From NCBI GenBank assembly GCA_029071325.1, contig JAIEAP010000041.1, positions 1-64,000 of the forward strand: a DNA stretch of 64,000 nt, in the 5' to 3' direction. The notes beneath the pieces were generated by a model that worked only from the letters and a program-made list of their open reading frames with translations, had not been told where the DNA came from and ran no database searches. Shown one piece after another: positions 54,149-63,730 of the stretch. The stretch comes from Lachnospiraceae bacterium. Its GTDB lineage: Bacteria > Bacillota > Clostridia > Lachnospirales > Lachnospiraceae. Numbering within the stretch: the first letter of the stretch is position 1; every line of letters starts with the position of its first letter. The position numbers and the translations under genes were made by a program.

Positions 54149-54658
54149 ATGAGAACGTTGGTTGTAGTTGATATGCAGAAGGATTTTATTGATGGAACAC
54201 TTGGAACAAAGGAGGCTGTTGCAATTGTTTCTAACGTGGTTAAGAAAATTGAAGAGTATAGAAATTGTGGTGATCAGATTATTTTTACTAGAGATACACA
54301 TCAGAAAAATTATTTAGATACACAGGAAGGAAAGAATCTTCCGGTTGAGCATTGCATCGAAGGAACGGATGGTTGGCAGATTGCGAAAGAACTTGTAGTA
54401 ACGCCAGAGGATATCGTTATTAATAAAGTGACTTTCGGACATGTTTGGAATAAAGATATGATAGCCGGAGAAGAAATTGAGCTTATTGGTTTGTGTACAG
54501 ACATATGCGTAATTTCAAATGCATTAGGACTTAAGGCAGTGTTGCCAGAGACGCCAATTAAGGTGGATGCAAGTTGTTGCGCAGGCGTTACCCCACAGTC
54601 GCATGTAAATGCATTAGAAGCAATGAAAATGTGTCAGATAAAAGTGATAGGAGAATAG
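54149..54658 (+). CDS. pncA: Nicotinamidase (isochorismatase fold)
   Basis: 169 residues; AAAGGAG is eight bases before ATG 54149, while the ATG at 54131 is inside operator 2. All nicotinamidase residues are seen: catalytic Asp in LVVVDMQKDFIDGTLG, metal Asp and His in FTRDTHQKNY, metal His in NLPVEHCIEGTDG, Lys in VINKVTFGHVW and the Cys nucleophile in IGLCTDICVISNA. It would turn nicotinamide into nicotinate. The next enzymes act on nicotinamide itself, so the branch use is unclear. First gene of the NrtR-controlled operon. Confidence 0.88.
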   Translation: MRTLVVVDMQKDFIDGTLGTKEAVAIVSNVVKKIEEYRNCGDQIIFTRDTHQKNYLDTQEGKNLPVEHCIEGTDGWQIAKELVVTPEDIVINKVTFGHVWNKDMIAGEEIELIGLCTDICVISNALGLKAVLPETPIKVDASCCAGVTPQSHVNALEAMKMCQIKVIGE

Positions 54659-54659
54659 C

Positions 54660-55463
54660 ATGATTAAGGTTAATGAGAGAGTAGTTACAACTGAATATTT
54701 TCCAGATAGAACACAGAGATTAAAAGCTGATAGTGATTGCTCAAATATAGAAATTAGTTGGAAATATGAATCTGATGCAGAACTCTTTACAGTGATTGCT
54801 CTGGCAAGAAGTTATATGAATAAAGGTTGTAAGGTTTCTCTTAAAATACCTTATATACCAAATGCAAGAATGGATAGAGTAAAGTCTGATGAAGAGGTTT
54901 TTACATTAAAAGTATTCTGTGAGTTGATTAATCAGGTGGGGTTTGAGACCGTAACTGTTTTAGACGCACATAGTAATGTGTCGCTTGCACTAATTGATAG
55001 GGTACGTCAGATGAATATAGCAAATGTAATTAGAAAATGTTCTATCGATAAGTTGCCTAAGGACATTATCTTATACTTCCCAGATGAAGGAAGTCAGAAA
55101 AGATATGTGGATCTTTTTCCTGAATACAGATATGTGTGTGGAATGAAGAAAAGGGACTGGGCTACAGGACAAATAAAAGGTCTTGATGTAATTGATAACG
55201 GAGTGGATTTAGAAGGTAAGACTGTCCTTATGATTGATGATATTGTTTCGTATGGAGGATCGCTTTACTACTCAGCATTAAAGCTTAAAGAGCTAGGTGT
55301 TAAAAGTATTTTTGCTTATGCAACACATACTGAGAACAGCGTTCTTGATACTAAGAAAGGAAAACTTAAGCTGCTATTGGAAGATGGAACGGTGGAAAAG
55401 TTATTCACAACAGATTCTCTTTTTACAGGAGAACACAATTGTATTGAGGTGACGGAGGTATAG
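54660..55463 (+). CDS. prs: Ribose-phosphate pyrophosphokinase, short (phage-like) form
   Basis: 267 residues, clearly shorter than housekeeping Prs (~310-320). ISWKYESDAELFTVIALARS, YIPNARMDRVKSDEEVFT (family form YARQDR), VTVLDAHSNVS and the PRPP loop VLMIDDIVSYGGSLYYSA (family form DDiIDTGGT) are recognisable. It makes PRPP from ribose-5-phosphate and ATP, feeding the nicotinamide phosphoribosyltransferase that follows. Short Prs next to NadV is also known from phages such as KVP40. The ATG lies one base after the pncA stop. Confidence 0.88.
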   Translation: MIKVNERVVTTEYFPDRTQRLKADSDCSNIEISWKYESDAELFTVIALARSYMNKGCKVSLKIPYIPNARMDRVKSDEEVFTLKVFCELINQVGFETVTVLDAHSNVSLALIDRVRQMNIANVIRKCSIDKLPKDIILYFPDEGSQKRYVDLFPEYRYVCGMKKRDWATGQIKGLDVIDNGVDLEGKTVLMIDDIVSYGGSLYYSALKLKELGVKSIFAYATHTENSVLDTKKGKLKLLLEDGTVEKLFTTDSLFTGEHNCIEVTEV

Positions 55464-55466
55464 ATT

Positions 55467-56930
55467 ATGAAGAAACAGATTAACCCAATGTTATTAATGG
55501 ATTTTTATAAAGCAGTGCATTCTGATATGCTCAACCCAAATATGACAAAATCAATGTCATATTACACACCACGAATGAGTAGAGTTGATAGATGGGATAA
55601 GGTAGTTATGTTTGGATTACAGATGTTCTGTAAAACATGGCTCATTGATTATTTCAACGATTATTTTTTTAACATGCCAAAGGATGAAGTGGTTGCTGAG
55701 TATAAGAGGGTTTTAGATGCATCTCTAGGCCAGGGCATTTACGATTATGAAAAAATTGGTAAGCTTCATAATCTTGGATACTTGCCGATTGAAATAATTG
55801 CATTGCCAGAAGGAACTATGGTTCCGGTTCACGTGCCGATGTTTGGTATTACAAACACACATCCGGATTTTGCGTGGCTACCTCAGGCGCTTGAATCACT
55901 TATCAGTGCTGAAATGTGGTATCCACAAATTACGGCTACAGTAGGAAAGACTTATCGAGATATTGTAAATAAGTATTATGATATTACTTGTGATGACAGC
56001 GTATCTAGAGAAAGAGCACTTGGCGCATTTGATTTCAGAGGAGATATGTGTGTGGATGCTGCGCTTAAAGCAGGCGCAGGTTGGTGTATGTCTTTTGTAA
56101 ATACTGCGACAGTTCCAGTTATTCCATATCTTGAAGAGATGTTTAATGCAGACTGTACGAAGGAAGATGTCGCTTTTGGAGCAGTAAGCACAGAACATTT
56201 TGTAATGTGTAGTAACTACGCAGTAGATGGAGACGAGGAATCATTCCTTCGTAGAATGCTTACAGAACTCTATCCAAATACAAGTTTTTCATGTGTGCTT
56301 GACAGCTACGATTACTGGAACGTTATTGATAATATCTTACCAAAGCTTCATAAGGAGATTATAGATCATAATGGTTGTATGTTGATGAGAGGAGATTCTG
56401 GTGACTGTGTTGAAGTAGTTACAAAGACAGTATTCAAACTGTGGGATCAGTTCGGTGGTACAGTAAATAGCAAAGGTTATAAGGTTTTGGATCCACATGT
56501 AAAGGCAATCTATGGAGATAGTATTACAGTTCAGAGATGTGAAGAGATTTATCAGATTCTGATGGAAAATGGATTTGCATGTAACAATGTTGCTTTGGGA
56601 GTGGGTTCTTTTTCAATGCATTGCATTGAAGAGAATAATGTTCTCAAGCCATTTACCAGAGATACATTTAGTTCATGTATCAAAGCATGTTATGCAGAGG
56701 TAGATGGAAAGTGCTATCCAATCTTTAAAAATCCTAAAGAGGGTGGATTTAAGAAGAGTCAGAAAGGTTTGTGCTTTGTATATACAGATGAAAATGGAAA
56801 TCTTGCTTATAAGGATGAATATACATCAAAAAACATTCCAGATGGTAACCTTTTGGAAACTGTATTCAAGGATGGAAAACTTGTAAAGGAATATACACTT
56901 AAGAATATCAGACAGAGATTGAATGGATAG
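55467..56930 (+). CDS. nadV: Nicotinamide phosphoribosyltransferase
   Basis: 487 residues, GGAGG before the ATG. NAMPT-type enzyme joining nicotinamide and PRPP to NMN. Segments: NPMLLMDFYKAVHSDML at the start (nicotinamide stacking region), LGAFDFRGDMCVDAALKAG, GAVSTEHFVMCSNYAVDGDE, CVLDSYDYWNVID and GCMLMRGDSGDCVEVV (PRPP site). Length fits the family. Bacterial NadV is scattered and often phage- or plasmid-borne; the low GC here agrees with acquisition. A NadM- or NadD-type adenylyltransferase for the next step is not in the operon. Confidence 0.93.
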   Translation: MKKQINPMLLMDFYKAVHSDMLNPNMTKSMSYYTPRMSRVDRWDKVVMFGLQMFCKTWLIDYFNDYFFNMPKDEVVAEYKRVLDASLGQGIYDYEKIGKLHNLGYLPIEIIALPEGTMVPVHVPMFGITNTHPDFAWLPQALESLISAEMWYPQITATVGKTYRDIVNKYYDITCDDSVSRERALGAFDFRGDMCVDAALKAGAGWCMSFVNTATVPVIPYLEEMFNADCTKEDVAFGAVSTEHFVMCSNYAVDGDEESFLRRMLTELYPNTSFSCVLDSYDYWNVIDNILPKLHKEIIDHNGCMLMRGDSGDCVEVVTKTVFKLWDQFGGTVNSKGYKVLDPHVKAIYGDSITVQRCEEIYQILMENGFACNNVALGVGSFSMHCIEENNVLKPFTRDTFSSCIKACYAEVDGKCYPIFKNPKEGGFKKSQKGLCFVYTDENGNLAYKDEYTSKNIPDGNLLETVFKDGKLVKEYTLKNIRQRLNG

Positions 56931-56941
56931 GAGGATATCGC

Positions 56942-57673
56942 ATGAGCCAGGTGAAAAATGATTTAATAAAGTGGATACGAGATTGGTTTGAAGAAAATGG
57001 AAAAGATTGTAATGCAGTTGTTGGTATTTCTGGAGGAAAGGACTCCACTGTAGTTGCTGGTTTGCTAGTAGAAGCTTTAGGAAAAGATAGGGTAATTGGC
57101 GCGTTGATGCCAAACGGAATCCAGTCGGATATCGCTGATGCGAGAGAAGTTGTTTCATTTTTGGATATTAAATCATATGAGATTAATATTAGTGATTCGG
57201 TTAATGGAATTATTACGGGATTAGTATTATCAGGTATTAAGGTTTCAGAGCAGACAATGATTAATCTTCCTGCAAGAATTAGAATGTCTACACTCTATGC
57301 GATAAGCCAAAGTAACAATGGACGAGTGGCAAATACTTGCAATCTATCTGAGGACTGGATTGGATATGCCACAAGATATGGCGATGGAGCTGGAGATTTT
57401 TCACCCCTTGCAAATCTTACTGTATCTGAGGTGATTGAATTAGGTCTTGAACTTGGATTGCCAGAGCATCTTATTCATAAGACGCCAAGTGATGGTCTAT
57501 GTGGTCAATCAGATGAAGATAAAATTGGCTTCAGTTATGCCTTATTAGATAAATATATTCGCACGGGTGTCTGCGAAGATGATATAATAAAAGAAAAAAT
57601 AGATGGCATGTATGCGGCTAATAGATTTAAACTTGAGCCTATCCCTTTCTTTAAATATGCCGGAAAGGAATAA
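56942..57673 (+). CDS. nadE: Ammonia-dependent NAD synthetase
   Basis: 243 residues without a glutaminase domain, so the ammonia-using form. PP-loop VVGISGGKDSTVVAGLLVEA; NLPARIRMSTLYAISQSN; NTCNLSEDWIGYATRYGDGA (family form GT.N.sE...GY.TkyGD); and HKTPSDGLCGQSDEDKIGF for ATP and NaAD. It amidates nicotinate adenine dinucleotide to NAD. That matches the nicotinate branch opened by PncA. GGAGGA precedes the ATG, and nrtR follows two bases after the stop. Confidence 0.93.
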   Translation: MSQVKNDLIKWIRDWFEENGKDCNAVVGISGGKDSTVVAGLLVEALGKDRVIGALMPNGIQSDIADAREVVSFLDIKSYEINISDSVNGIITGLVLSGIKVSEQTMINLPARIRMSTLYAISQSNNGRVANTCNLSEDWIGYATRYGDGAGDFSPLANLTVSEVIELGLELGLPEHLIHKTPSDGLCGQSDEDKIGFSYALLDKYIRTGVCEDDIIKEKIDGMYAANRFKLEPIPFFKYAGKE

Positions 57674-57675
57674 CT

Positions 57676-58395
57676 GTGAATTATAAATCTAGCAAAGAAG
57701 AAAAAGATTTCTTAGATAATTATAGTATTGCGAATTTTGAAAGACCTTCTGTAGCAACTGATATTGTTGTTTTTAGAGTTGTAGAAGAAGCAGAAGAAAA
57801 TAAGAAGAAAAAGCGCCCGAAGAAGCTTCAGGTATTAATGATTAATCGCGCAACATATCCTTATAAAAATTGTTGGTCTCTACCAGGAGGATTTTGTCAG
57901 CCAAATGAAAAGGTTGAGGATACTGCAAGGAGAGAGTTGCGTGAAGAAACAAACGTGTCTGGCGTTGATTTAAAATTAATTGGAGTATATTCAGAACCAG
58001 GTCGAGATCCACGAGGCTGGATTATTTCCAATACTTATATGGCACTCATAAACAATCTGGAGTGCGAACTTAGAACCGATGAGGAAGCATGGGAATCCAA
58101 GTGGTTTGCAATTGATGAGTTAGATGATATAGCGATTGGGTTTGACCATTTTACGATTATTAAGGATGCATTTGCTCTCTTAAAAGAATACGCTACAGAG
58201 TATAATGGGAGTATCTTTAATTTATTGCCAGAAACCTTTACATTAGCTGAATTACAGCAGGTGTTTGAGGAGATTCTTCAAACCGAGCTTACAAAGCAGA
58301 ACTTTAGAAGAAAGATGATGGAATTTGTTGAGGAGACAGATGAGATAGAGACAGGGTACAGTCATAGAAACTCTAAAAAATTTAAGAGAAAATAA
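57676..58395 (+). CDS. nrtR: NrtR-type Nudix transcriptional regulator of NAD metabolism
   Basis: 239 residues from a GTG. Residues ~20-150 are a Nudix domain: VATDIVVFRVV, then a complete-looking box GGFCQPNEKVEDTARRELRE plus ETNVSG, and GVYSEPGRDPRGW. Residues ~160-230 form a winged helix (FNLLPETFTLAELQQVFEEI, TKQNFRRKMMEFV) as in NrtR and related regulators. NrtR binds ADP-ribose-type NAD breakdown products and releases DNA. It closes the operon whose promoter has two matching palindromes, which fits autoregulated control of NAD salvage. A lysine-rich insert (ENKKKKRPKK) is noticeable. Confidence 0.9.
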   Translation: MNYKSSKEEKDFLDNYSIANFERPSVATDIVVFRVVEEAEENKKKKRPKKLQVLMINRATYPYKNCWSLPGGFCQPNEKVEDTARRELREETNVSGVDLKLIGVYSEPGRDPRGWIISNTYMALINNLECELRTDEEAWESKWFAIDELDDIAIGFDHFTIIKDAFALLKEYATEYNGSIFNLLPETFTLAELQQVFEEILQTELTKQNFRRKMMEFVEETDEIETGYSHRNSKKFKRK

Positions 58396-58685
58396 TTTAA
58401 CCTGAATTATTCATGAGCATATAAAAAGCCCAAACCGCAGGCCTTGTTCCAATTTGCCTGAAAACAATCGAGTTTTTTATAAAAACAGACAGACTATCCC
58501 TATGAAATTCGATTGGATACCATATTTGCCAATAATCCGGAACTATATTATACTCTAGGGGAGATCAGTATCATGGTGGCATTAGCGACACCATCCATAA
58601 CCTCTTCCATGAACGTAGCCATTCGCCATTGCAAGGAGAACTTGTATCAACACAAATATCTGAACAAGAAGTCAATGAGGGAAAA
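58396..58685 (+). other. Gap with a possible coding remnant
   Basis: 290 bases between nrtR and the lipoprotein gene. One frame (about 58503-58701) stays open and reads DTIFANNPELYYTLGEISIM, but it has no start codon with an RBS and its end runs into the lipoprotein start in another frame. It may be the tail of a lost gene. A T-run at 58474 has no hairpin in front, so no terminator is called. Confidence 0.3.
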
Positions 58686-60716
58686 ATGTGTCATTATCTG
58701 AAAAATAAATTTGTAACGGGAATCGCACTGCTGCTTGCACTTTCACTGACCGCCTGTCAATGGCAGTTCCGTGGAAGTGCTTTAGCGACACCGCCGAAGC
58801 AGGGCAATTCAATGGACATTCCGGATGAAAGCAGCACGGGAACAGCTTCTGACGATCTGGTTTTGGTATATACAGGTATTGAGAGCGAGATAATAGAATG
58901 CGATGCAGAATATCCGCAGTATTCAGAATTGAAAGCTTATCTGGATGAAAAACAATTTGCACTTCTGAAGAATGCGCATAAGGGAAGTGCGGTGCTTTTT
59001 GAGGGGAGGGAAGCGCTTGAGTATGTGGAGGACTGGGATTGGGATTTGGTAAGACCACTGCATAACAGTACGTATTATGACTGCGGCTATGGTAAAATTG
59101 ATTATAACAATGATGGAACGGCAGAGATCATTTACCGCGCGATCAACGGGAGCAAGCAGATTGCAGCAACAGTTTATGAGCCGGATAATGCGGCGGAGCA
59201 GATTGAGTCGGAATATAACCTTGTGGACATTTTTTCGGATGAGGCTCTTCCAGACAGCACGCTGCAGCAGTTGTGGTTCGAAAAAATTGGTGATGATATT
59301 GTGACATTTCGTCTGCTGCGAAAGGGTAACAGTGAGAAATTTATTGTATGCAGTGATATTGTGAAGGGTAACGATGCGGAAACGACGTGTTTCCGGCTGG
59401 AGACACGGAATCTGACGGTTACAACAAAGCAGGCGGACAGTTTGGAACAGGATATTTTTCAAGACCGTATATTGGACTTGACCAAGGGAGACGGGGAAGT
59501 ATTTGAAGCATTGCGCCGTGAGCAGTTAATTGCTTATCAGAGTGATCGTCAGATAAACTCAGGGGTTGAAACGACAGAGCTTCCAAAGGGATTACTGGAT
59601 ATTTTAAAAGAAGTGCTGGCAGAGAGTCAGTGCTACGGTGGTGCATGGAATATAGAGGAGAGACTTTCTGCTTATGAAGATAAGAAGCACCAGCTAACAT
59701 TGGAGCAGGTACAGACATATCTTGGAGAAGCATTTTCCGATCATTACGATGCGGGGGATATATCATGTGCCTATCTGGTGGATTTGGATAAAAACGGCAA
59801 TGAGAAACTGGTGCTGTTTTATGATTCTGGTGGTTCCGGTGGATTTGCAGACGTAGATATCTGGCAGAAGCAGGAAGATGGGACGACAGAACAATTGTAT
59901 AATATTCCGGAGTTTCGGGGATATGCGGCTTTGTTGGACTACGACAACACTTATTATTTTGTGGTTCGCCAATACAATTTTTATACTCGTGAAACGGAAG
60001 GATTTCATATTTTAACTGCCGGGGCGAATGGTACATTACAACAGTATCTGCTGGGTCTGGAAAATAAAGAAAATCAAAAAGCCTGGATAGAAACCTACCA
60101 TGATAAAGAATTGGATATCAGTCTGGAGCAAAAGCTTACGGATTATATAGAAAAGATAAAAACGGAATTGGAGGAAAAGACTGTTTCCAGCGCTGATTAT
60201 CAGTTGATGGACGGGAATGCAGAAACACCTTATCAGGAGTCAGACATAACTTTCTCGTTAGATGCTTTTTCCATCGACAGCTACGAGGAACAGTCGTGTC
60301 GTATTGTGGATTTTGACAATGACGGCAGGATGGAATGTTTGAAGAAGGATATCTGGTATCCGTCCAGTCTGAATACAACGCTTGGTCTGACGGTTGATTT
60401 CTATAAGGAATATGATTCTTATGTACACAAAACAGAGATATGTTTTCCGTGCTTTTCCAATTCGTATAGCAGGTATGCTTATACTGACGGCGTTGGGACT
60501 ATTGTAAATTCTGAGGAAATATTTGAAAAAGAGCCGGTTCAGATTTGGTTCGAGGAGTTTGATCAGAAAGTGTATACTTTTTATATGAATCGGATTTGGG
60601 GTAGTTCTGATTATCTATTGGAAGTCAGTCTTATTGAAGGGGAGGAACTGCATCCGCTGCTGCAATATCTTCTGATTGCAGACAAAGAATATACATTCGG
60701 ACAAGTGGAGCCTTGA
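58686..60716 (+). CDS. Large lipoprotein with Asp-rich calcium-type loops
   Basis: 676 residues; the ATG follows GAGGG with five-base spacing, and earlier in-frame codons lack an RBS. Residues 1-22 are a lipoprotein signal: basic LKNK, hydrophobic FVTGIALLLALSL and lipobox LTAC. Three spaced EF-hand/FG-GAP-like acidic loops occur: KIDYNNDGTAEIIY, LVDLDKNGNEKLVLF and IVDFDNDGRMECLKK, each next to beta strands. The repeated layout suggests two or three similar lobes. It would sit on the outer face of the membrane, perhaps binding calcium. I do not recognise a named family. Confidence 0.8.
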   Translation: MCHYLKNKFVTGIALLLALSLTACQWQFRGSALATPPKQGNSMDIPDESSTGTASDDLVLVYTGIESEIIECDAEYPQYSELKAYLDEKQFALLKNAHKGSAVLFEGREALEYVEDWDWDLVRPLHNSTYYDCGYGKIDYNNDGTAEIIYRAINGSKQIAATVYEPDNAAEQIESEYNLVDIFSDEALPDSTLQQLWFEKIGDDIVTFRLLRKGNSEKFIVCSDIVKGNDAETTCFRLETRNLTVTTKQADSLEQDIFQDRILDLTKGDGEVFEALRREQLIAYQSDRQINSGVETTELPKGLLDILKEVLAESQCYGGAWNIEERLSAYEDKKHQLTLEQVQTYLGEAFSDHYDAGDISCAYLVDLDKNGNEKLVLFYDSGGSGGFADVDIWQKQEDGTTEQLYNIPEFRGYAALLDYDNTYYFVVRQYNFYTRETEGFHILTAGANGTLQQYLLGLENKENQKAWIETYHDKELDISLEQKLTDYIEKIKTELEEKTVSSADYQLMDGNAETPYQESDITFSLDAFSIDSYEEQSCRIVDFDNDGRMECLKKDIWYPSSLNTTLGLTVDFYKEYDSYVHKTEICFPCFSNSYSRYAYTDGVGTIVNSEEIFEKEPVQIWFEEFDQKVYTFYMNRIWGSSDYLLEVSLIEGEELHPLLQYLLIADKEYTFGQVEP

Positions 60717-60884
60717 AGCGGAAACAATTCTGCCTGCATTATAATGTGAATTATAAAAACAAAGGAGCAAAAATGACTGAAAGACAATACAGGGAAAATA
60801 GAGGATAGCAAGTAAAATCAAGCAATCATCCTTTTATTCTTTTATAATCAGTATAGGGTGGTTGAAACGAGGTGAATATTCCGA

Positions 60885-61859
60885 ATGTACGAGTGGCAGA
60901 AGCAGATACAGATGATCGTGGACGAAATTGACAGATGTATCAAAGAACATAATGATGAAGCGTTGACGCTGCATGTTCTTTCCCAAAGGCTGGGGTATTC
61001 TGAATTTTATACAACGAGAAAGTTCAAAGAAATATCAGGTATGAAGTTTAAGGATTATCTGCGGCGCAGGAAGCTGGCCTTTGCGTTAAAAGAGGTGCGG
61101 GACAGCGGGAAGGGAATCCTAGAGATTGCGTTTGATTATGGTTTTTCCTCACATGAAGCTTTTACCAGGGCATTCAGGACAGCGTATGGTGTGACACCAA
61201 GCCAATACCGGAAGAATCCGGTGCCGGTGATTCTTCGCACCAAGATAAATCCCTTCGACCGCTACTTTTTCGGATTAGGAGAGATTGGTATGATGAGATC
61301 CACAGACGACATTAAGATTTATTTTGTAACGATTCCCCGGCACAAGTTCCTGCACATTAAAAATTATGAGAGCAATGGGTATTGGGATTTCTGGCAGAAA
61401 CAAAGCCTGATTCCGGGGCAGGACTGCGAAACCATCTGCGGCTTATTGGACAGTATTAAGGGGAAATTAGACGACGAGGGCGGAAGCGAATCCAACAGCG
61501 GCGGCGGCCAGATCATGGCGTATATCAGTGATCCAAAGGGCAGACTCTGTGCATGGGGTTTTCCCCGTACAGAGTGCTACGGGATACGTCTTCCTTTTGA
61601 TTATAAAGGGGAGATACCCTTCCAGATGATCATGACGGACGTCCCGGAAGCGGAGTATCTTGTTTTTGAACATGGTCCTTTTGATTATGAACAGGAAAAC
61701 CGCAGCCTGGAGGATCGGATTGAGAAGGCAATGGCGGATTTTGATTTTTCCGGCACCGGATATTGTTATGATACCACGCCGGGCAGAGTGCTTTACTTCT
61801 ATCATGATCCGCAGCGTTTCTGGAAGTATGTCAGACCGGTAAGAAAGTGCGAATCATAG
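60885..61859 (+). CDS. AraC family regulator with GyrI-like effector domain
   Basis: 324 residues; GAGGTGA lies about ten bases before the ATG. N-terminal HTH pair: VLSQRLGYSEFYTTRKFKEI and EIAFDYGFSSHEAFTRAFR, ending YGVTPSQYRKNP. The C-terminal ~200 residues are an effector-binding domain (FVTIPRHKFLHIKNYESNGY, DVPEAEYLVFEHGPFDYE). It resembles Firmicute AraC regulators that sit beside ABC transporters and sense peptides or drugs. It is convergent with the TetR-ABC set downstream; their ends meet at one long hairpin. Confidence 0.88.
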   Translation: MYEWQKQIQMIVDEIDRCIKEHNDEALTLHVLSQRLGYSEFYTTRKFKEISGMKFKDYLRRRKLAFALKEVRDSGKGILEIAFDYGFSSHEAFTRAFRTAYGVTPSQYRKNPVPVILRTKINPFDRYFFGLGEIGMMRSTDDIKIYFVTIPRHKFLHIKNYESNGYWDFWQKQSLIPGQDCETICGLLDSIKGKLDDEGGSESNSGGGQIMAYISDPKGRLCAWGFPRTECYGIRLPFDYKGEIPFQMIMTDVPEAEYLVFEHGPFDYEQENRSLEDRIEKAMADFDFSGTGYCYDTTPGRVLYFYHDPQRFWKYVRPVRKCES

Positions 61860-61864
61860 AGAAA

Positions 61865-61909
61865 GAGATCATGCTGGGGTAACCGCATTGGTTACTCCAG
61901 CATGATCTC
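61865..61909 (-). terminator. Long hairpin at the convergent ends
   Basis: Arms 61865-61884 and 61890-61909 pair over 20 positions with one G-T, around a five-base loop. On the minus strand TTTCTCT follows, so it best serves the ABC permease, whose TAA (61892-61894) is inside the stem. The plus-strand side lacks a T-run. Confidence 0.65.
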
Positions 61910-63028
61910 CTTAACGGACAGCCGTTCCATTTTCTTTGCATACACCAGCATGATGGTTTCATATAGCAGGAGAAATGCGGCCAAAGTAACAGCCATGGCC
62001 GGGACGTCGAACTGATAGTCCGGGATGTTTTCTATATCTGCAAATATAATGTTTACCGCAATTTTCAGCAATACAAACTGATAGACCGTGCCCAATGCAA
62101 ACCCTAAATATGCCCAGGGCCGGTATCCGCCCAGCACGGCTTTTGCACAGTCTCCTGCCTCATATCCGAATACCTTCATCATGGTAATGGTTTTTCCGTT
62201 TGCTTTGATGACAGATGTTGTGGCAATGAACAGCGTGACGCATGCCAATACGATTCCGATTGACATGATCATAACAGACATCATGCGGCTTGCCAGTTCA
62301 TCCATACTGAACGACATCTGCATCATGGATGAAAAGCAGAAGACTGCAAAGGTGATAAAGAACACCAGTGATCTGCGCTGCCGGACATTGCTTTTTCTCA
62401 GTTCTGTCAGGAAAGGAAGATCGGACTCTTTTTTTGCCCGAACTACCTTTGCAGTTGTGGTTTCTCTCATAAGCGACAGCGCGGAAGCCTTCAGCCGGCG
62501 GCAGCTATAGAGGACGGAGAGTATTGCAAAAAATACGGTGGGCAGTCCTACCAGAGCCAGACACAAAGCGGGGTGGAATGTCACATCAAAGGACGGAAGA
62601 TAACCGTCCTTATTCTGAATCTCATAAAGCGTAGGCATCAGCAAATGAGCGCAGAAATATCCCAGGGCAGTGCCCGCAAATACAGACAGGCCAAATACGC
62701 CAAATTCTTTTGCAATGGCAACTCGTGAATATCCCAGAGCCTTCAGTATTCCCAGTTGCTTTTTGTGCGTGTCAATGTAATGACCGATATAAAAGCATAA
62801 TAATACTACTGTGGTAAGCAGCAGGCAGCCGCCGGATAGCGCGCTTACCATCTTTGCGGTGCTGCACTGTGCTTCATAGAAGATTCTGGAAGCATCTGCT
62901 GTGATTAATGCTTCCACACTGGTCAGATCCATATAGTAATTTAAGAACAGTGCGCAGACGAATACTGCACAGAAGCTTACAATCAGGATGCCCACCATTT
63001 TAAAAATGTCTTTCATGCGGATGATCAT
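61892..63028 (-). CDS. FtsX-like ABC transporter permease
   Basis: 378 residues, GGAGG before the ATG. Two FtsX-type blocks: helix 1 (MVGILIVSFCAVFVCALFL), a short outside loop, then helices around CLLLTTVVLLCFYIGHYI, VFGLSVFAGTALGYFCAH and LCLALVGLPTVFFAILSVLY; the second block repeats this after residue ~225. The coupling loops KKQLGILKALGYSRVAIAKE and ITMMKVFGYEAGDCAKAV are the pattern of macrolide/lipoprotein or peptide-resistance exporters. It follows its ATPase by nine bases. Substrate unknown; a TetR gene upstream suggests inducible efflux. Confidence 0.88.
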   Translation of the reverse strand: MIIRMKDIFKMVGILIVSFCAVFVCALFLNYYMDLTSVEALITADASRIFYEAQCSTAKMVSALSGGCLLLTTVVLLCFYIGHYIDTHKKQLGILKALGYSRVAIAKEFGVFGLSVFAGTALGYFCAHLLMPTLYEIQNKDGYLPSFDVTFHPALCLALVGLPTVFFAILSVLYSCRRLKASALSLMRETTTAKVVRAKKESDLPFLTELRKSNVRQRRSLVFFITFAVFCFSSMMQMSFSMDELASRMMSVMIMSIGIVLACVTLFIATTSVIKANGKTITMMKVFGYEAGDCAKAVLGGYRPWAYLGFALGTVYQFVLLKIAVNIIFADIENIPDYQFDVPAMAVTLAAFLLLYETIMLVYAKKMERLSVKEIMLE

Positions 63029-63037
63029 AAGTGCCTC

Positions 63038-63730
63038 CTACCATTCAATTTCATATGCCGTTTTGGGCTTCTTGTTATGATATGTCTGGGTGATCTGTCC
63101 GCTGTTCATACGGATGACCGTATTTGCCATATCTGCGATATTCTGATTATGCGTTACCATGACCATGGTAAATCCAAGCTCTTTTTTTAATTGACAGATA
63201 TAATCGAGAACCTGCCGTCCCGTCTGTTCGTCAAGAGCGCCGGTAGGTTCGTCCAGATATAGTACGCGGGGCTTTTTTGCAAGAGCCCTTGCCACAGAGA
63301 CACGCTGCTGTTCTCCGCCGCTGAGCTCATGGGGATACTTGCCGCGCTTTTCTTTCAATCCCACCGCTTCTATGATCTTGCGGTATTCTTGGTTTCCTGC
63401 CAGATCAGCTCCCATTTTCACATTCTTATCAACGTTCAGATTCGGCAGCAGGAAATATTGCTGGAAAATGTAGCCGATGTATTCCTTTCTGAACCTGGTA
63501 AGCTCTTTATCCGTCATAGAAGAGAGATTCTGTGTATCGTAATAGACGGCTCCCTCATCTGAGGTCTCCAGACCTGAAATTACATTGAGCAATGTTGATT
63601 TGCCTGAACCGGAGGCGCCCAGTATCACAAGAAAATCCCCGTCCTCAATAGTAAGAGATATGCCTTTTAACACTTCATTTCGGCTGTCGCCGGTTCCGTA
63701 TGTTTTGTGTACGTTTTCAATTCTTATCAT
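63038..63730 (-). CDS. ABC transporter ATP-binding protein
   Basis: 230 residues. Walker [20 protein letters not shown]-loop [18 protein letters not shown], signature [18 protein letters not shown], Walker [17 protein letters not shown] and switch His in [11 protein letters not shown]. The LolD/MacB export subfamily is indicated by length and the ALDEQT D-loop. It partners the FtsX-like permease. Its ATG lies inside the 3' end of the TetR gene (14-base overlap), so the three genes are one leftward operon. Confidence 0.93.
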   Translation of the reverse strand: MIRIENVHKTYGTGDSRNEVLKGISLTIEDGDFLVILGASGSGKSTLLNVISGLETSDEGAVYYDTQNLSSMTDKELTRFRKEYIGYIFQQYFLLPNLNVDKNVKMGADLAGNQEYRKIIEAVGLKEKRGKYPHELSGGEQQRVSVARALAKKPRVLYLDEPTGALDEQTGRQVLDYICQLKKELGFTMVMVTHNQNIADMANTVIRMNSGQITQTYHNKKPKTAYEIEW

